DNA of 64,000 nucleotides from a bacterium (lineage in GTDB: Bacteria; Electryoneota; Electryoneia; Electryoneales; Electryoneaceae), in NCBI GenBank assembly GCA_028278125.1, contig JANQEY010000145.1, positions 1 to 64,000 on the forward strand. The letters are read 5' to 3'. The notes beneath the pieces are model-generated. The model was given only the letters and a program-made list of their open reading frames with translations. It searched no databases and had not been told where the DNA came from. The translations under genes and the position numbers were made by a program. Of this stretch, positions 16,031-24,790 are shown piece by piece (the first letter of the stretch is position 1; every line of letters begins with the position of its first letter).

Positions 16031-17809
16031 ATGCGCAAAGTTAAATATCACCTTGTCTTACTTATCCTGGCTGTAACTAGTTCGAATCTCTCAGCCCAGG
16101 ATGAACCAATTCTCACAGATGGACTCTTTCAGGACTGGCATGGCGTCAATCCACTTGCCATTGATGAGACGGGTGAGCCGGGAAACCTGGATGTTGATTT
16201 TGAAAGGTTATGGGTAGCGGATCAGCATGACTGGCTCTTCATCAGGTTCCAGACCACCTCAGAAATTATCCTCCAGGATTTTAATTCCATTCACCTGTTG
16301 ATAGATAATGATAATAATCCGGGTACAGGATTTCATTTTGGTGACCAGGAACATGGGGCTGATTTTATCTGGGTATTCGGTGAACGTGAGGGGACTTTTT
16401 TTCCACCCGGAGAACCCAGTTTCACAATAGAACAGAGTAACTTTCGTATCAGAACGGAACCCACCGTCAGTGGAACAGATTTTGAAGTCGCTATAGAATA
16501 CGGCGATGAACCTGACGGAGAAAACCCAATCTTACCGAATGAGTCTTTTTCAATTCGTTTAATAGATGATGAAGGCGATGAGTTCCCTGAAGCCGGTGGT
16601 ATCCTTTACACCCTGCAGCATGATGAACCGGAATTGATTGAATTACCAATAGGAAAGCTGGACAATAATCACATCAGGTTTGTTACGCATAATATACTGA
16701 GTAATGGCTGGGAAGAACGTTCCAATCATTTCCGGCGACTTTACCAGGCTATTCAACCTGAAATCCTGGCAATCCAGGAGGCGGGCAACATCTCTGAGAA
16801 TGAAGCAGAAGATTTTATGGACGAATGGCTTCCCCTGGAAAATAATAACCACTGGAACGCTGCCAAGGAGTACGGGGATTGTATCCTGATAAGCAAATGG
16901 CCGATCCTGGAATCGTGGGATATACCCGACGCCAGGGCTACGGCATTTCTTTGTGAAGTCCCTGCACCATTTGCTTCCGATCTTTTTGTTATCAATGCCC
17001 ATCCCCCCTGTTGCGATAATAACGAAGACCGCCAGTACCAGATAGATGCCATAATGTCATTTTTCCGCGACGCGAAAGAGCCGGGAGGTGATGTAGAACT
17101 TGCAGAGGGTATTCCGGTTGTAATCACCGGTGACATGAACCTTGTTGGGTGGGTGGAACAATTAACGACATTCCTAGAGGGCGAAATCATCAATCTCGAT
17201 GAATTTGGTCCTTCATTTGATCCTGACTGGGACGGTACAGGTTTAACAGATCTTTATTCACGTCAACCTAATCGTTATATGGCATACACATGGCGTAACG
17301 ACTGGAGCAGTTTTAACCCGGGAAGGCTCGATTTTATCATCTACAGCGATTCTAACCTGGAGATCGGCAACCATTTTATTCTACACAGTGCTGAGCTTCG
17401 GGAAGGCTTGCGTGATTCACTGGGATTATACCCTGACGACAGCGAGATCGCTTCGGATCATCTACCCGTTGTGGCAGATATATACCCGTTAGGATATGAT
17501 GATGTAAATGAGAATAACCGGAGCACTATTCCGCACGGCTTAAAAGTGAGTATTTCACCCAATCCGTCAAATTCCGGCTTCAGGATCAATGTTGAAATCC
17601 CCTCAGAAATGCAGCTGAAATCGCAGGTTTTTGATATTAACGGACGTTTAGTTTTTAATACTGCGGAGAGATTTTATTCAGCAGGAAACCACTCGATAAA
17701 CTGGAATGCAGATGAAATAAACGGTACAGAATTATCCACCGGGATCTATTTTGTCAGGATCTCAAATAGTTACATCAATACGGTTAAAAAAGCAGTGCTG
17801 ATACGATGA
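16031..17809 (+). CDS. T9SS-sorted endonuclease/exonuclease/phosphatase-fold protein
   Basis: 592 residues from the ATG at 16031, which begins the signal peptide (KYHLVLLILAVTSSNLSAQ); the longer TTG start at 15992 is unlikely. Residues ~24-200 resemble a DOMON/CBM9-like sugar-binding sandwich (DGLFQDWHGVNPL, WVADQHDWLFIRFQ). Residues ~210-490 are an EEP (DNase I-like) fold with its catalytic landmarks in order: THNIL, LAIQEAG, INAHPP, VITGDMN, RLDFIIYS and ASDHLPVVADIY. The C-terminal ~85 residues are a T9SS sorting domain (ISPNPSNSGF, DINGRLVFN, STGIYFVRI). Inferred: a secreted phosphodiesterase or nuclease, possibly for extracellular DNA or phospholipid headgroups; substrate cannot be set. 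It overlaps the next gene by 4 bp. Confidence 0.85.
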   Translation: MRKVKYHLVLLILAVTSSNLSAQDEPILTDGLFQDWHGVNPLAIDETGEPGNLDVDFERLWVADQHDWLFIRFQTTSEIILQDFNSIHLLIDNDNNPGTGFHFGDQEHGADFIWVFGEREGTFFPPGEPSFTIEQSNFRIRTEPTVSGTDFEVAIEYGDEPDGENPILPNESFSIRLIDDEGDEFPEAGGILYTLQHDEPELIELPIGKLDNNHIRFVTHNILSNGWEERSNHFRRLYQAIQPEILAIQEAGNISENEAEDFMDEWLPLENNNHWNAAKEYGDCILISKWPILESWDIPDARATAFLCEVPAPFASDLFVINAHPPCCDNNEDRQYQIDAIMSFFRDAKEPGGDVELAEGIPVVITGDMNLVGWVEQLTTFLEGEIINLDEFGPSFDPDWDGTGLTDLYSRQPNRYMAYTWRNDWSSFNPGRLDFIIYSDSNLEIGNHFILHSAELREGLRDSLGLYPDDSEIASDHLPVVADIYPLGYDDVNENNRSTIPHGLKVSISPNPSNSGFRINVEIPSEMQLKSQVFDINGRLVFNTAERFYSAGNHSINWNADEINGTELSTGIYFVRISNSYINTVKKAVLIR

Positions 17810-18246
17810 CGGGAAACCAGGAACAAATTAACACATCAAATAATCCTGAAAGTTATTCATCGCTAAGCAGGAAAACCCGGTTCTGGCTGATTGCGCCGCC
17901 AATCGCCTGGGCTGCTTTGATTTTTACACTCTCCTCCATCCCTGCCGAAGACCTCCCACCCATTGATATTATTAATGCCGATAAACTGGCTCATATGTTT
18001 GTTTACGCTGTTCTAGGATTTCTGGCAATGCGGGCATTCAGGATCAGTACTAGTATTTTCCGACTGCCGTTTGTTGTCATGGCATTGTGTGTTATCTACG
18101 GACTCACTGATGAATTTCACCAGCAATTTATTCCCGGCAGGGTTCCGTCGGTTTACGATTTTATCGCCGATTCGTTGGGTTCGATAATTGGTACCTGGGC
18201 GTGGATTTTATTTGAGAAGCGAAAAACCAGCACAACTAAAACCTGA
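17806..18246 (+). CDS. VanZ-like family membrane protein
   Basis: 146 residues. Family pattern: an N-terminal membrane helix ending in FTLSSIPAEDLPP, then DKLAHMFVYAVLGFLAMRA, and the conserved YGLTDEFHQQFIPGRVPSVYDFIADSLGSIIG block with D-E-H-Q and D-x-x-A-N/D-x-x-G. About four membrane segments. VanZ-type proteins are linked to glycopeptide resistance in one case, but the wider family has no agreed role. The start codon overlaps the upstream nuclease-like gene (ATGA), which points to a shared transcript. Confidence 0.85.
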   Translation: MTGNQEQINTSNNPESYSSLSRKTRFWLIAPPIAWAALIFTLSSIPAEDLPPIDIINADKLAHMFVYAVLGFLAMRAFRISTSIFRLPFVVMALCVIYGLTDEFHQQFIPGRVPSVYDFIADSLGSIIGTWAWILFEKRKTSTTKT

Positions 18247-18339
18247 ATATTATAACAATCTCGCAATTCACTTGACTCAAAGATACGTTTTACTTAACAT
18301 TTGATCAGTAATATTTTACGAAATGGATTCGGGGGAATA

Positions 18340-18792
18340 ATGAGAATTATTCTATTCTGCTGCTTAGCTGTTTTACTATTGATTCCAATTTTATTCTGTA
18401 TTGGTTGTGGGAACGGAGCAAAGTATCCGGTTTTTGGCCCTACAATCGACATGATTCATGGAACCTGGGAACTGGATAGAACATATTTAGATGGTGTTTA
18501 CAACGAAGTATCAAATAACTGGAGCTACACTTATATTTTTAATGAAGACAACACAGGTGAGTCTATTAGAAGAGGTATATCTCCTTCGCATTCCGAATTT
18601 ATCTGGACAGCTACAAATGATTCTATAACCGTATATTACCAAAATTATAGTCTATCCGTGGGTTTCCATTACTATGTTGATTGGACTGAATTATGGCTAA
18701 GGTCCGGACCATATCTTGAAACAACCCCGGAAGATCCATATGGAACTGGAAGAACTTTTTACCCAACAAATATTTTTGTACGACAGGATTGA
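18340..18792 (+). CDS. Lipocalin-like lipoprotein, tandem copy 1
   Basis: 150 residues from the ATG at 18340, with GGGGG five bases upstream; the TTG at 18301 is rejected. The N-terminus is a lipoprotein signal (LLIPILFCIGC, lipobox cysteine in IGCGNGAKYP). The mature part begins PVFGPTIDMIHGTWELD and continues as short strands with the motif FIWTATNDSITVYY and YYVDWTELWL, ending ETTPEDPYGTG. This is the pattern of small lipocalin-like beta-barrel lipoproteins. It is one of three adjacent paralogues that also share their upstream ~45 bp. Role unknown; anchored in the periplasm or outer membrane. Confidence 0.8.
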   Translation: MRIILFCCLAVLLLIPILFCIGCGNGAKYPVFGPTIDMIHGTWELDRTYLDGVYNEVSNNWSYTYIFNEDNTGESIRRGISPSHSEFIWTATNDSITVYYQNYSLSVGFHYYVDWTELWLRSGPYLETTPEDPYGTGRTFYPTNIFVRQD

Positions 18793-18878
18793 TTTTTGGT
18801 TTCTAAATTAGATCGGTGAAATTTATCCTGCACTTGACGATTGATCAGAAATTCGTTAAGTGATTAATAGGGGGAAAA

Positions 18879-19328
18879 ATGAGAATTATTCGATTCAGCA
18901 GCTTAATTGTTTTACTGATGATTCCCATTTTGTTTGGTCTTGGTTGTGGGAACGGAGCCATGTATCCGGTATTTGGGACTAGAATAGACATGATAAACGG
19001 GACATGGGAACTGGACAGAAAATATCGTAATGGTGAGTACCAGGAAATTTATGAAGAATCAAGATTGACTTATGTCTTCTATGGTGATGGAACTGGTATT
19101 TCTGGTATAGTTGGAGATGTACCTTCTGAACCCAACTTGACGTGGAGCGCGACCGAAGACAGCATTTATATCGACTTTGACAATTCCATTCGAGGTATGA
19201 ATTTCGGTTATGATGTTGACTGGAATGAGTTGGAACTTAGCATCCAATTTTTAGAAACAACACCTGAACATCCATATGGAACAGGGGATTATATAACAGT
19301 CAGGTTAATATATTTAAGACGGGATTAA
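18879..19328 (+). CDS. Lipocalin-like lipoprotein, tandem copy 2
   Basis: 149 residues, start ATG with GGGGG upstream. The same layout as its neighbours: signal ending FGLGCGNGAMYPVFG, then MINGTWELDRKY, a WSATEDSIYIDF strand and VDWNELELS, with ETTPEHPYGTG near the end. The lipobox, the GTWELD block and the final ETTP...GT region are the best kept parts; the middle (residues ~50-95) is strongly diverged. An 86-bp spacer separates it from copy 1. Function not recognised. Confidence 0.8.
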   Translation: MRIIRFSSLIVLLMIPILFGLGCGNGAMYPVFGTRIDMINGTWELDRKYRNGEYQEIYEESRLTYVFYGDGTGISGIVGDVPSEPNLTWSATEDSIYIDFDNSIRGMNFGYDVDWNELELSIQFLETTPEHPYGTGDYITVRLIYLRRD

Positions 19329-19418
19329 ACTATAGTTTGACGCGATTAAATCACAACTTCACTTTCTGTGAACTTGACTTTTGATTAGTGGTAAATTTCG
19401 AAGGATCTTGGGGTAGAA

Positions 19419-19868
19419 ATGAGAACTAATCGAATTTGTTGTTTAGTTATTTTTTTGTTGATTTCCATATTATTCACGCTAGGTTGTGGGAACGGCGCCA
19501 AGTATCCTGTTTTTGGTCCTACAATTGACATGATTCATGGGACATGGGAATTGGACAAGTATCTTTTAGAAGGAGTATTACGCGAAGTTTTTGATTCAGA
19601 GCATGATTATTTTATATTCGATGAGAACGGAACCGGTCGTCTAACATACCATCTCGATTCACCGATTTACCACGATTTCACATGGTCTGCTACAAGCGAC
19701 AGCATATTTATCCGTTATAATAATTCTGAATATATTGCAGGTGTGAGCTATAGTATCGATTGGACTGAGTTAAGACTTAATACTTTTATTTTAGAGACAG
19801 TACCGGGAAATCCTCGTTCAACATTGCGTTATAAACCCATTAGTTTTATTTATAGAAGAATTGACTAA
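19419..19868 (+). CDS. Lipocalin-like lipoprotein, tandem copy 3
   Basis: 149 residues with GGGG shortly before the ATG. Signal and lipobox LFTLGCGNGAKYPVFG, then MIHGTWELDKYLL, FTWSATSDSIFIRY, SIDWTELRLN and ETVPGNP. The opening of the mature protein (GNGAKYPVFGPTIDMIHGTWELD) is identical to copy 1 for over 20 residues, more than copy 2 is to either, so copies 1 and 3 may be the closest pair or have exchanged sequence. It ends 38 bp before ssb. Confidence 0.8.
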   Translation: MRTNRICCLVIFLLISILFTLGCGNGAKYPVFGPTIDMIHGTWELDKYLLEGVLREVFDSEHDYFIFDENGTGRLTYHLDSPIYHDFTWSATSDSIFIRYNNSEYIAGVSYSIDWTELRLNTFILETVPGNPRSTLRYKPISFIYRRID

Positions 19869-19906
19869 ACATTGTTAACTTAGTGTTTAGATAGCAAGGA
19901 GAAAAA

Positions 19907-20386
19907 ATGGTAAACAAGGTCATATTAATCGGAAACCTCGGACGTGATCCGGAGATATCATATACACAGAGTGGTGTGGCAGTTTGTAAAACTTCGCTGG
20001 CGACAACGGAACGCTGGACTACCCGTGATGGAGAGAAACAGGAACGAACCGACTGGCATAACCTGGTATTCTGGAGACGGCAGGCGGAAGTGGCGAATGA
20101 GTTTTTAAGAAAAGGTTCACGGATATATGTTGAAGGAAGGATTGTCTACCGTTCATGGGAAGGTCAGGACGGTGTAAAACGAACCGCCTCGGATATTGAA
20201 GTACAGAACTTCCAGATGCTCACTCCTCGTGGAGAAGGAGGATCGTCTTACAGTCAGCAGTCAACATCAAAGCCTGCCCAACAGGCACCTGCAGCAACTC
20301 AACCGCAGGAAAAAGAGGGAATTCATTACGAGCCGGAAGGAACAGAATCATTCGGCAACAAGCAGGATGACGATCTACCGTTCTAA
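19907..20386 (+). CDS. ssb: Single-stranded DNA-binding protein
   Basis: 159 residues, typical of bacterial SSB. The OB-fold occupies residues 1-105, starting MVNKVILIGNLGRDPE and including TDWHNLVFW and SRIYVEGRI. A Q/P/S-rich linker follows, then the acidic protein-interaction tip ending DDDLPF. It coats single-stranded DNA in replication and repair and recruits partners through the tip. Strong ribosome-binding site (AAGGAG). A terminator follows at 20439. Confidence 0.96.
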   Translation: MVNKVILIGNLGRDPEISYTQSGVAVCKTSLATTERWTTRDGEKQERTDWHNLVFWRRQAEVANEFLRKGSRIYVEGRIVYRSWEGQDGVKRTASDIEVQNFQMLTPRGEGGSSYSQQSTSKPAQQAPAATQPQEKEGIHYEPEGTESFGNKQDDDLPF

Positions 20387-20438
20387 AATCGAATTTTGAG
20401 AAAAGAACGTGTTTTACATATTGTGAGTATTAATTCAG

Positions 20439-20464
20439 GCATCCGTATATTGCGGATGCTTTTT
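20439..20464 (+). terminator. Terminator after ssb
   Basis: The stem GCATCCG (20439-20445) / CGGATGC (20453-20459) is followed by TTTTT. It lies 53 bp past the ssb stop. Its presence rules out the extended N-terminus of the following open frame. Confidence 0.85.
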
Positions 20465-20497
20465 ACATCCAATGATTCCTGTGAATCATCTGAGGAA

Positions 20498-22666
20498 ATG
20501 TTGAAACATATAATAGTATACATATCATTTCTATTGAATTTGTCCTTATTGCCTTGCGCAGGATTCTCAAAAACTCCTGATCCCGCAAGAACTGGAAACG
20601 CTCTTGGTGGTGCTGAAGCTGTATTGCTGGTAGAGCCAATTGAGACGGTTGACCAGGGGACAAAGTACAAAGTCAAAAAAGTATTATACGGAAAAGTCAA
20701 AGAAAAATTTCTTGAAGGACCTTCACCAGCTTACAGTTATTCCCCTGGGGAAAACCTGGTCTTGATTCTATCACCTGAATTCAGAACATGGGGTGAACTC
20801 AACAAAATCAGAACCAGCTACAACCTGCCAAAATTTGCCCTGTCGGAGAATGATATATTTCCTGCGAATGAAGTTATTATAGAGAAGCTGAATACCTTAT
20901 TTCCCACTTTGAAATCCAGTTACACCAGGAGTAGAAAAAAACTTGTTAAAATTATTACCGACAGCGAAGATCCCTGGCTGGTTACTGCCGCAGAGGGAAT
21001 TCTCTGGACACGAAGTCAGTTAAGATGGAGTGAACTGGATTCAGCCCGTGTAAGTATTGAAGCTGCGGAGTTGCTCAGCTACCCATTCTCAAAAACGCTG
21101 GTCAGTTCAATCGCTGAAACAGCAAAACGTTACCGGTCTGACAAAGCACTGGACATATTTTCTAAGCAGCTTGAGAATATCGGTCTTGAAGGAAATGAGG
21201 CATCCCGAGGAGGTCGTGACTGGACGAGATTCAAAGTCTTATCAACCTGGACCGGGAGAGAATCTTGGGAAACAATCACTGATCACCTGGCAGAACGCCT
21301 TGAAAATGGCGAAGAGATATCGCTTGATATCGCTGTTCTCTATTCTGAACATCCCGACTCGTTCAAGAACTTCGAATCGTCACCTTTCGCTGAATCATTA
21401 ATCCAGAGATTTGAGAATATAGACACAATTTCAAGTGAAAATTTCCGTTCACTTGTTACTCTGGCTACAACCCTTGATGCTGCATCTATGCAGAAATGCC
21501 AGGATAAATCAGTTGAATTGATATTAAACGACAAAATAATAAATGGACGCGATCCCAACTATGTTAAATCGCTTGAATCTACTTTCCAGGAATTAGCTTC
21601 AACCGCAGGTGATTCAGCAGTTATTTCGTTATCAAAACTTCTTCATGACCGTTCCCTGAAAAAAGCACGGTGGACACACCTTGCGATAAAATCGCTGGGC
21701 AATATCAATACAAAATCCGCAGCAGACACCTTGAACAATTTGTTTAAAAATGGTGTTTACGAACGATTAGTGTTAACTACTCTTGCAGGCATGAAAGCTA
21801 AAGGCGCTACTGAATTAGTGATGAGTGAAGCAACTCGTGAAATTGATGGAGTCCTCGCTAAAGGTGATTCTGCGACCAGGAAAGAAATTCCGGGTCTTAT
21901 TTCAGGGGGTGCATTAAATGTCCTGGCAACCCGTGCAAATGAAATAGCTGGAATTGAAGAATTGATACTCCGGTTTTATGATAATTCGCCCGCTGTACTA
22001 AAGGACTATACACTCGGTTTTCTATACAAACTACCGACTCACTCATCAGCAGAACGGTTGTTTGAAATTATTCCCGGATTATCACCGGACATCTTTCCAT
22101 ATGATCTGATGCTCTTAAAGAATCTGCCGACGGAAAATCTTGTTCCCTGGTTGAATGAAGTGGTACACGGAAAAATTGTTCTCCCGGATTGGCAGAGACG
22201 GGAGTATTCCTATAAAACCTCAGCGATAATGCTGCTTGGTAAACTCAACCATAAAACTGCCACAGAGTCACTGGTAAAAATAGCAGTCGAGGAACCCGGT
22301 CAATACTCAATGATGGCATTCGCTGCGTTAATTTCGGGAGAATACAGGTTTGAGCCGTCATCGCTAGCCAGGATTGCAATTTCTCCGCGCCAGGACTGGG
22401 ATCCACGTGTGATTAAGGCAGCATTAGCAACTATCTCGAAAAATGGAGATGAGATAGAAGCCTTCGCGATACAGTCGCATGAAATCCTTTTAAAACATCT
22501 CAAAGAATATGATAACAAACAACTTTCTGCATTAGCACGCGCTATTGGAAATACTTCAAATGTGAATTATTACGGTAGTTTACTGAATGTTTTATCGTCT
22601 CAAGAAGTTGAAGAAATATCTTCGTGGGCTAATTACGGTCTGGAAAGAATAAAGGCTGGTTTATAA
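20498..22666 (+). CDS. Exported protein with helical HEAT-like repeats, function unknown
   Basis: 722 residues from the ATG at 20498 (GAGG just before). The frame is open back to 20396, but that part runs through the ssb terminator. The N-terminus is a signal peptide (IIVYISFLLNLSLLPCAGFS). Residues ~30-110 form a small mixed domain (EAVLLVEPIETVDQGTKYKV, SPGENLVLILSPEF). The rest, about residues 150-722, is almost all alpha-helical with repeated helix pairs (LRWSELDSARVSIEAAELL, ATESLVKIAVEEP, VIKAALATISKNGDE), the look of HEAT/armadillo-type repeats. No catalytic motif or sorting tail seen. It ends 18 bp from the convergent glycosyltransferase. A periplasmic scaffolding or binding role is a guess from fold alone. 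Confidence 0.7.
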   Translation: MLKHIIVYISFLLNLSLLPCAGFSKTPDPARTGNALGGAEAVLLVEPIETVDQGTKYKVKKVLYGKVKEKFLEGPSPAYSYSPGENLVLILSPEFRTWGELNKIRTSYNLPKFALSENDIFPANEVIIEKLNTLFPTLKSSYTRSRKKLVKIITDSEDPWLVTAAEGILWTRSQLRWSELDSARVSIEAAELLSYPFSKTLVSSIAETAKRYRSDKALDIFSKQLENIGLEGNEASRGGRDWTRFKVLSTWTGRESWETITDHLAERLENGEEISLDIAVLYSEHPDSFKNFESSPFAESLIQRFENIDTISSENFRSLVTLATTLDAASMQKCQDKSVELILNDKIINGRDPNYVKSLESTFQELASTAGDSAVISLSKLLHDRSLKKARWTHLAIKSLGNINTKSAADTLNNLFKNGVYERLVLTTLAGMKAKGATELVMSEATREIDGVLAKGDSATRKEIPGLISGGALNVLATRANEIAGIEELILRFYDNSPAVLKDYTLGFLYKLPTHSSAERLFEIIPGLSPDIFPYDLMLLKNLPTENLVPWLNEVVHGKIVLPDWQRREYSYKTSAIMLLGKLNHKTATESLVKIAVEEPGQYSMMAFAALISGEYRFEPSSLARIAISPRQDWDPRVIKAALATISKNGDEIEAFAIQSHEILLKHLKEYDNKQLSALARAIGNTSNVNYYGSLLNVLSSQEVEEISSWANYGLERIKAGL

Positions 22667-22684
22667 AGGCTCGAAGTTTAAAAT

Positions 22685-23839
22685 CTAATCTCTCATTACA
22701 TCTTCGCACAACTGAATAAATCGTTCCGCTTCGGATTCCCAGAAACAGTTTTTTATGAAGACCATATCATGCGCACGTTTGCCTGCAAATTTTAGCTTTT
22801 TCGAACCCCTGGACCACAATTTCTCAATGGCAAACGCCCATGATTCTAAATCCCTGAACTTTGCAGCTTCACCGGAATCCGCTACATCCATTAGACGGCG
22901 CCAGGGAGGATTATCCCCAACTACCATTGGCAACCCGGCAAGGCAGTATTCAAATGGTTTCGTCAACTCTGACTGGAGGTGATTAGGTAAAGGCCACAAT
23001 GGCACAACACCGATCTGTGCTTTTTTCAGGTATTCATCCAGGGTGTCAAAGGGAACTCGACCGTATAGGGTAACTCGTCCAGGATTTTTCAGCCTCGAAA
23101 TTGCCTGTTCCAGTTGTTCCCTGTATTGTTTCGAGGGGATGCCTCCTACAACATCGAAACGGATATCGGGCAAACGATCTTCCAGGAGTGCAACAGTATT
23201 GATAACATCGAGGATTCCACGATCATATGTAATCTCACCAACATAGATTAAACGTGGTCCCGGAAGTTTCCAGCGTTCATCAGCAATTTTCCCGGAGGAA
23301 AGGTCTTCTCCTTCAGGCTTCCAGGGATAGTTGTGGGTAACTGTTTTTCTCCTGGCGGCGTAGAAACGGGGAGCGTAGTTATCTTCCGCATAGCTGATAC
23401 CGTTCATTGTGACAGCAGCTAAACGTTCAACCAGGCTATAGATAAAAGACACCGGTTTTCTTAGTATCGAAGGAATCCAGTCACTGGCATGAATTGAAGA
23501 AGTGCCATCCTCTTCCACATCCCAGATCACTCTTTTTCCAAACAAACGGGCAATCAACCCAACAACCACAGTTTCAGGTGGGACAACTACTACCAGGTCA
23601 AAATTAGCGAACAGGGCTCTCGACAACAAAATCGGCAGATAGAACATCCGTTTTATCTTTCCCTCGGCCGGGATCAACCGTACGTTAACATTTTCTGAAA
23701 GGTAAGTAGGACGGTTCTCTCCTCTTGCCCATGTCTCTACTTCGTAATCGGCATCGGCAAGGCTCCTGGCAATTTTACCGTGATACCGTGCATGTCCGGA
23801 CGGATGCACCGTTGATAAAAGGAGAATTTTTTTACTCAA
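22685..23839 (-). CDS. Glycosyltransferase, GT-B fold (family 4-like)
   Basis: 384 residues; start TTG at 23839. The N-terminal Rossmann half has LLLSTVHPSGHARYHGKIAR, FDLVVVVPPETVVVG and KRVIWDVEEDG. The C-terminal half opens with PRLIYVGEITYDRGILDVI, then RFDVVGGIP, GRVTLYGRVPFDTLDEYLKKA and SELTKPFEYCLAGLPMV. The last, with E-x7-E-like spacing and KPFEYCLAGLP, is the sugar-nucleotide binding block of GT4 enzymes. Acts in the cytoplasm on cell-surface polysaccharide or glycolipid; donor and acceptor unknown. It stands alone, with no polysaccharide cluster around it. Confidence 0.85.
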   Translation of the reverse strand: MSKKILLLSTVHPSGHARYHGKIARSLADADYEVETWARGENRPTYLSENVNVRLIPAEGKIKRMFYLPILLSRALFANFDLVVVVPPETVVVGLIARLFGKRVIWDVEEDGTSSIHASDWIPSILRKPVSFIYSLVERLAAVTMNGISYAEDNYAPRFYAARRKTVTHNYPWKPEGEDLSSGKIADERWKLPGPRLIYVGEITYDRGILDVINTVALLEDRLPDIRFDVVGGIPSKQYREQLEQAISRLKNPGRVTLYGRVPFDTLDEYLKKAQIGVVPLWPLPNHLQSELTKPFEYCLAGLPMVVGDNPPWRRLMDVADSGEAAKFRDLESWAFAIEKLWSRGSKKLKFAGKRAHDMVFIKNCFWESEAERFIQLCEDVMRD

Positions 23840-24040
23840 TTAAACGATACCCTGATTGTATTCCGAATGAAAACTTGATTAATATAGACCGCGCTAAATT
23901 TATGCACATATTTCGGAGAATACTAATCTCTACTACAAAATCTTAAGAAATGATTTTTTGAATACATGAAATACGGAAAAAATCTTCTACTATCTGAATA
24001 CGATCAATGTTAATTCCTACAAGTAGAAAATGGAATAATT

Positions 24041-24751
24041 ATGACTGACAATTCTGCAACGATTCATCTCCATAAATACGCTAGATTCGCCGGTATCCTG
24101 TATTTACTGATAATAGTATGTGCGGGATTCAGCGAGGGATATGTTCGTTCTACCCTGGTCGTTACAGGTGACGCTACAACAACTGCAAATAATATTATCA
24201 CATCGGAGGCATTGTTCCGTCTCGGTTTCGCGAGTGACCTGGTTGCGTTTATGTGTGACCTGGTTGTTGCTGTACTATTTTTCGTTCTACTCAGGCCGGT
24301 CAGTAACACAATAGCCCTCCTGGCGATGGTTCTGCGGCTCATTGCCCATCCGGCAATTGCCAGTATTAATCTGCTCAATCATTACAATGCGCTGCTCCTG
24401 CTGAATAATCCCGATTTCTCAACCGCGTTCAGCAGTGAACAATTACATTCTCTCGTTTTAAATTCACTATCTGTACACCATTACGGTTATCTTGTTGCAG
24501 GAGCGTTTTTTGGACTTCACCTCCTCCTGTTGGGTTATCTTGTTTATAAGTCAAATTTCCTCCCCTCTATTTTCGGAGTACTCCTGGTGATCGCTGGGGG
24601 TGGATACCTGGTAGAAAGTTTCGGAAACTTTCTCCTACCGGGTTACGAAACATTCTATATGATGACAGTAGCTATCACGGCAGTAATTGGTGAAGTTGGC
24701 TTCACCTTGTGGCTCCTGGTAAAGGGTGTAAAACATCAAACTTCGAGCTAA
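24041..24751 (+). CDS. DUF4386 family membrane protein
   Basis: 236 residues. Six membrane segments are visible, beginning AGILYLLIIVCAGFSEGYVRS; the RxxGxLYLxIIxxGxFxE pattern with FRLGFASDLVAFMCDLVVA next is the DUF4386 signature. The later segments include ALLAMVLRLIAHPAIASIN, YLVAGAFFGLHLLLLGYLV and VLLVIAGGGYLVESFGNFL. The family is uncharacterised integral membrane protein. Start ATG with GGA about 8 bases upstream. Only 39 bp separate its stop from the start of the selenoprotein candidate, so they may share a transcript. Confidence 0.8.
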   Translation: MTDNSATIHLHKYARFAGILYLLIIVCAGFSEGYVRSTLVVTGDATTTANNIITSEALFRLGFASDLVAFMCDLVVAVLFFVLLRPVSNTIALLAMVLRLIAHPAIASINLLNHYNALLLLNNPDFSTAFSSEQLHSLVLNSLSVHHYGYLVAGAFFGLHLLLLGYLVYKSNFLPSIFGVLLVIAGGGYLVESFGNFLLPGYETFYMMTVAITAVIGEVGFTLWLLVKGVKHQTSS

Positions 24752-24790
24752 ATTGAATCCCACTTATTCGACCAATGAAATGGAGACAAA

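Noticed and set aside
20396..20497. N-terminal extension of the 20498 gene
   Set aside because: It crosses the ssb terminator and would hide the signal peptide.
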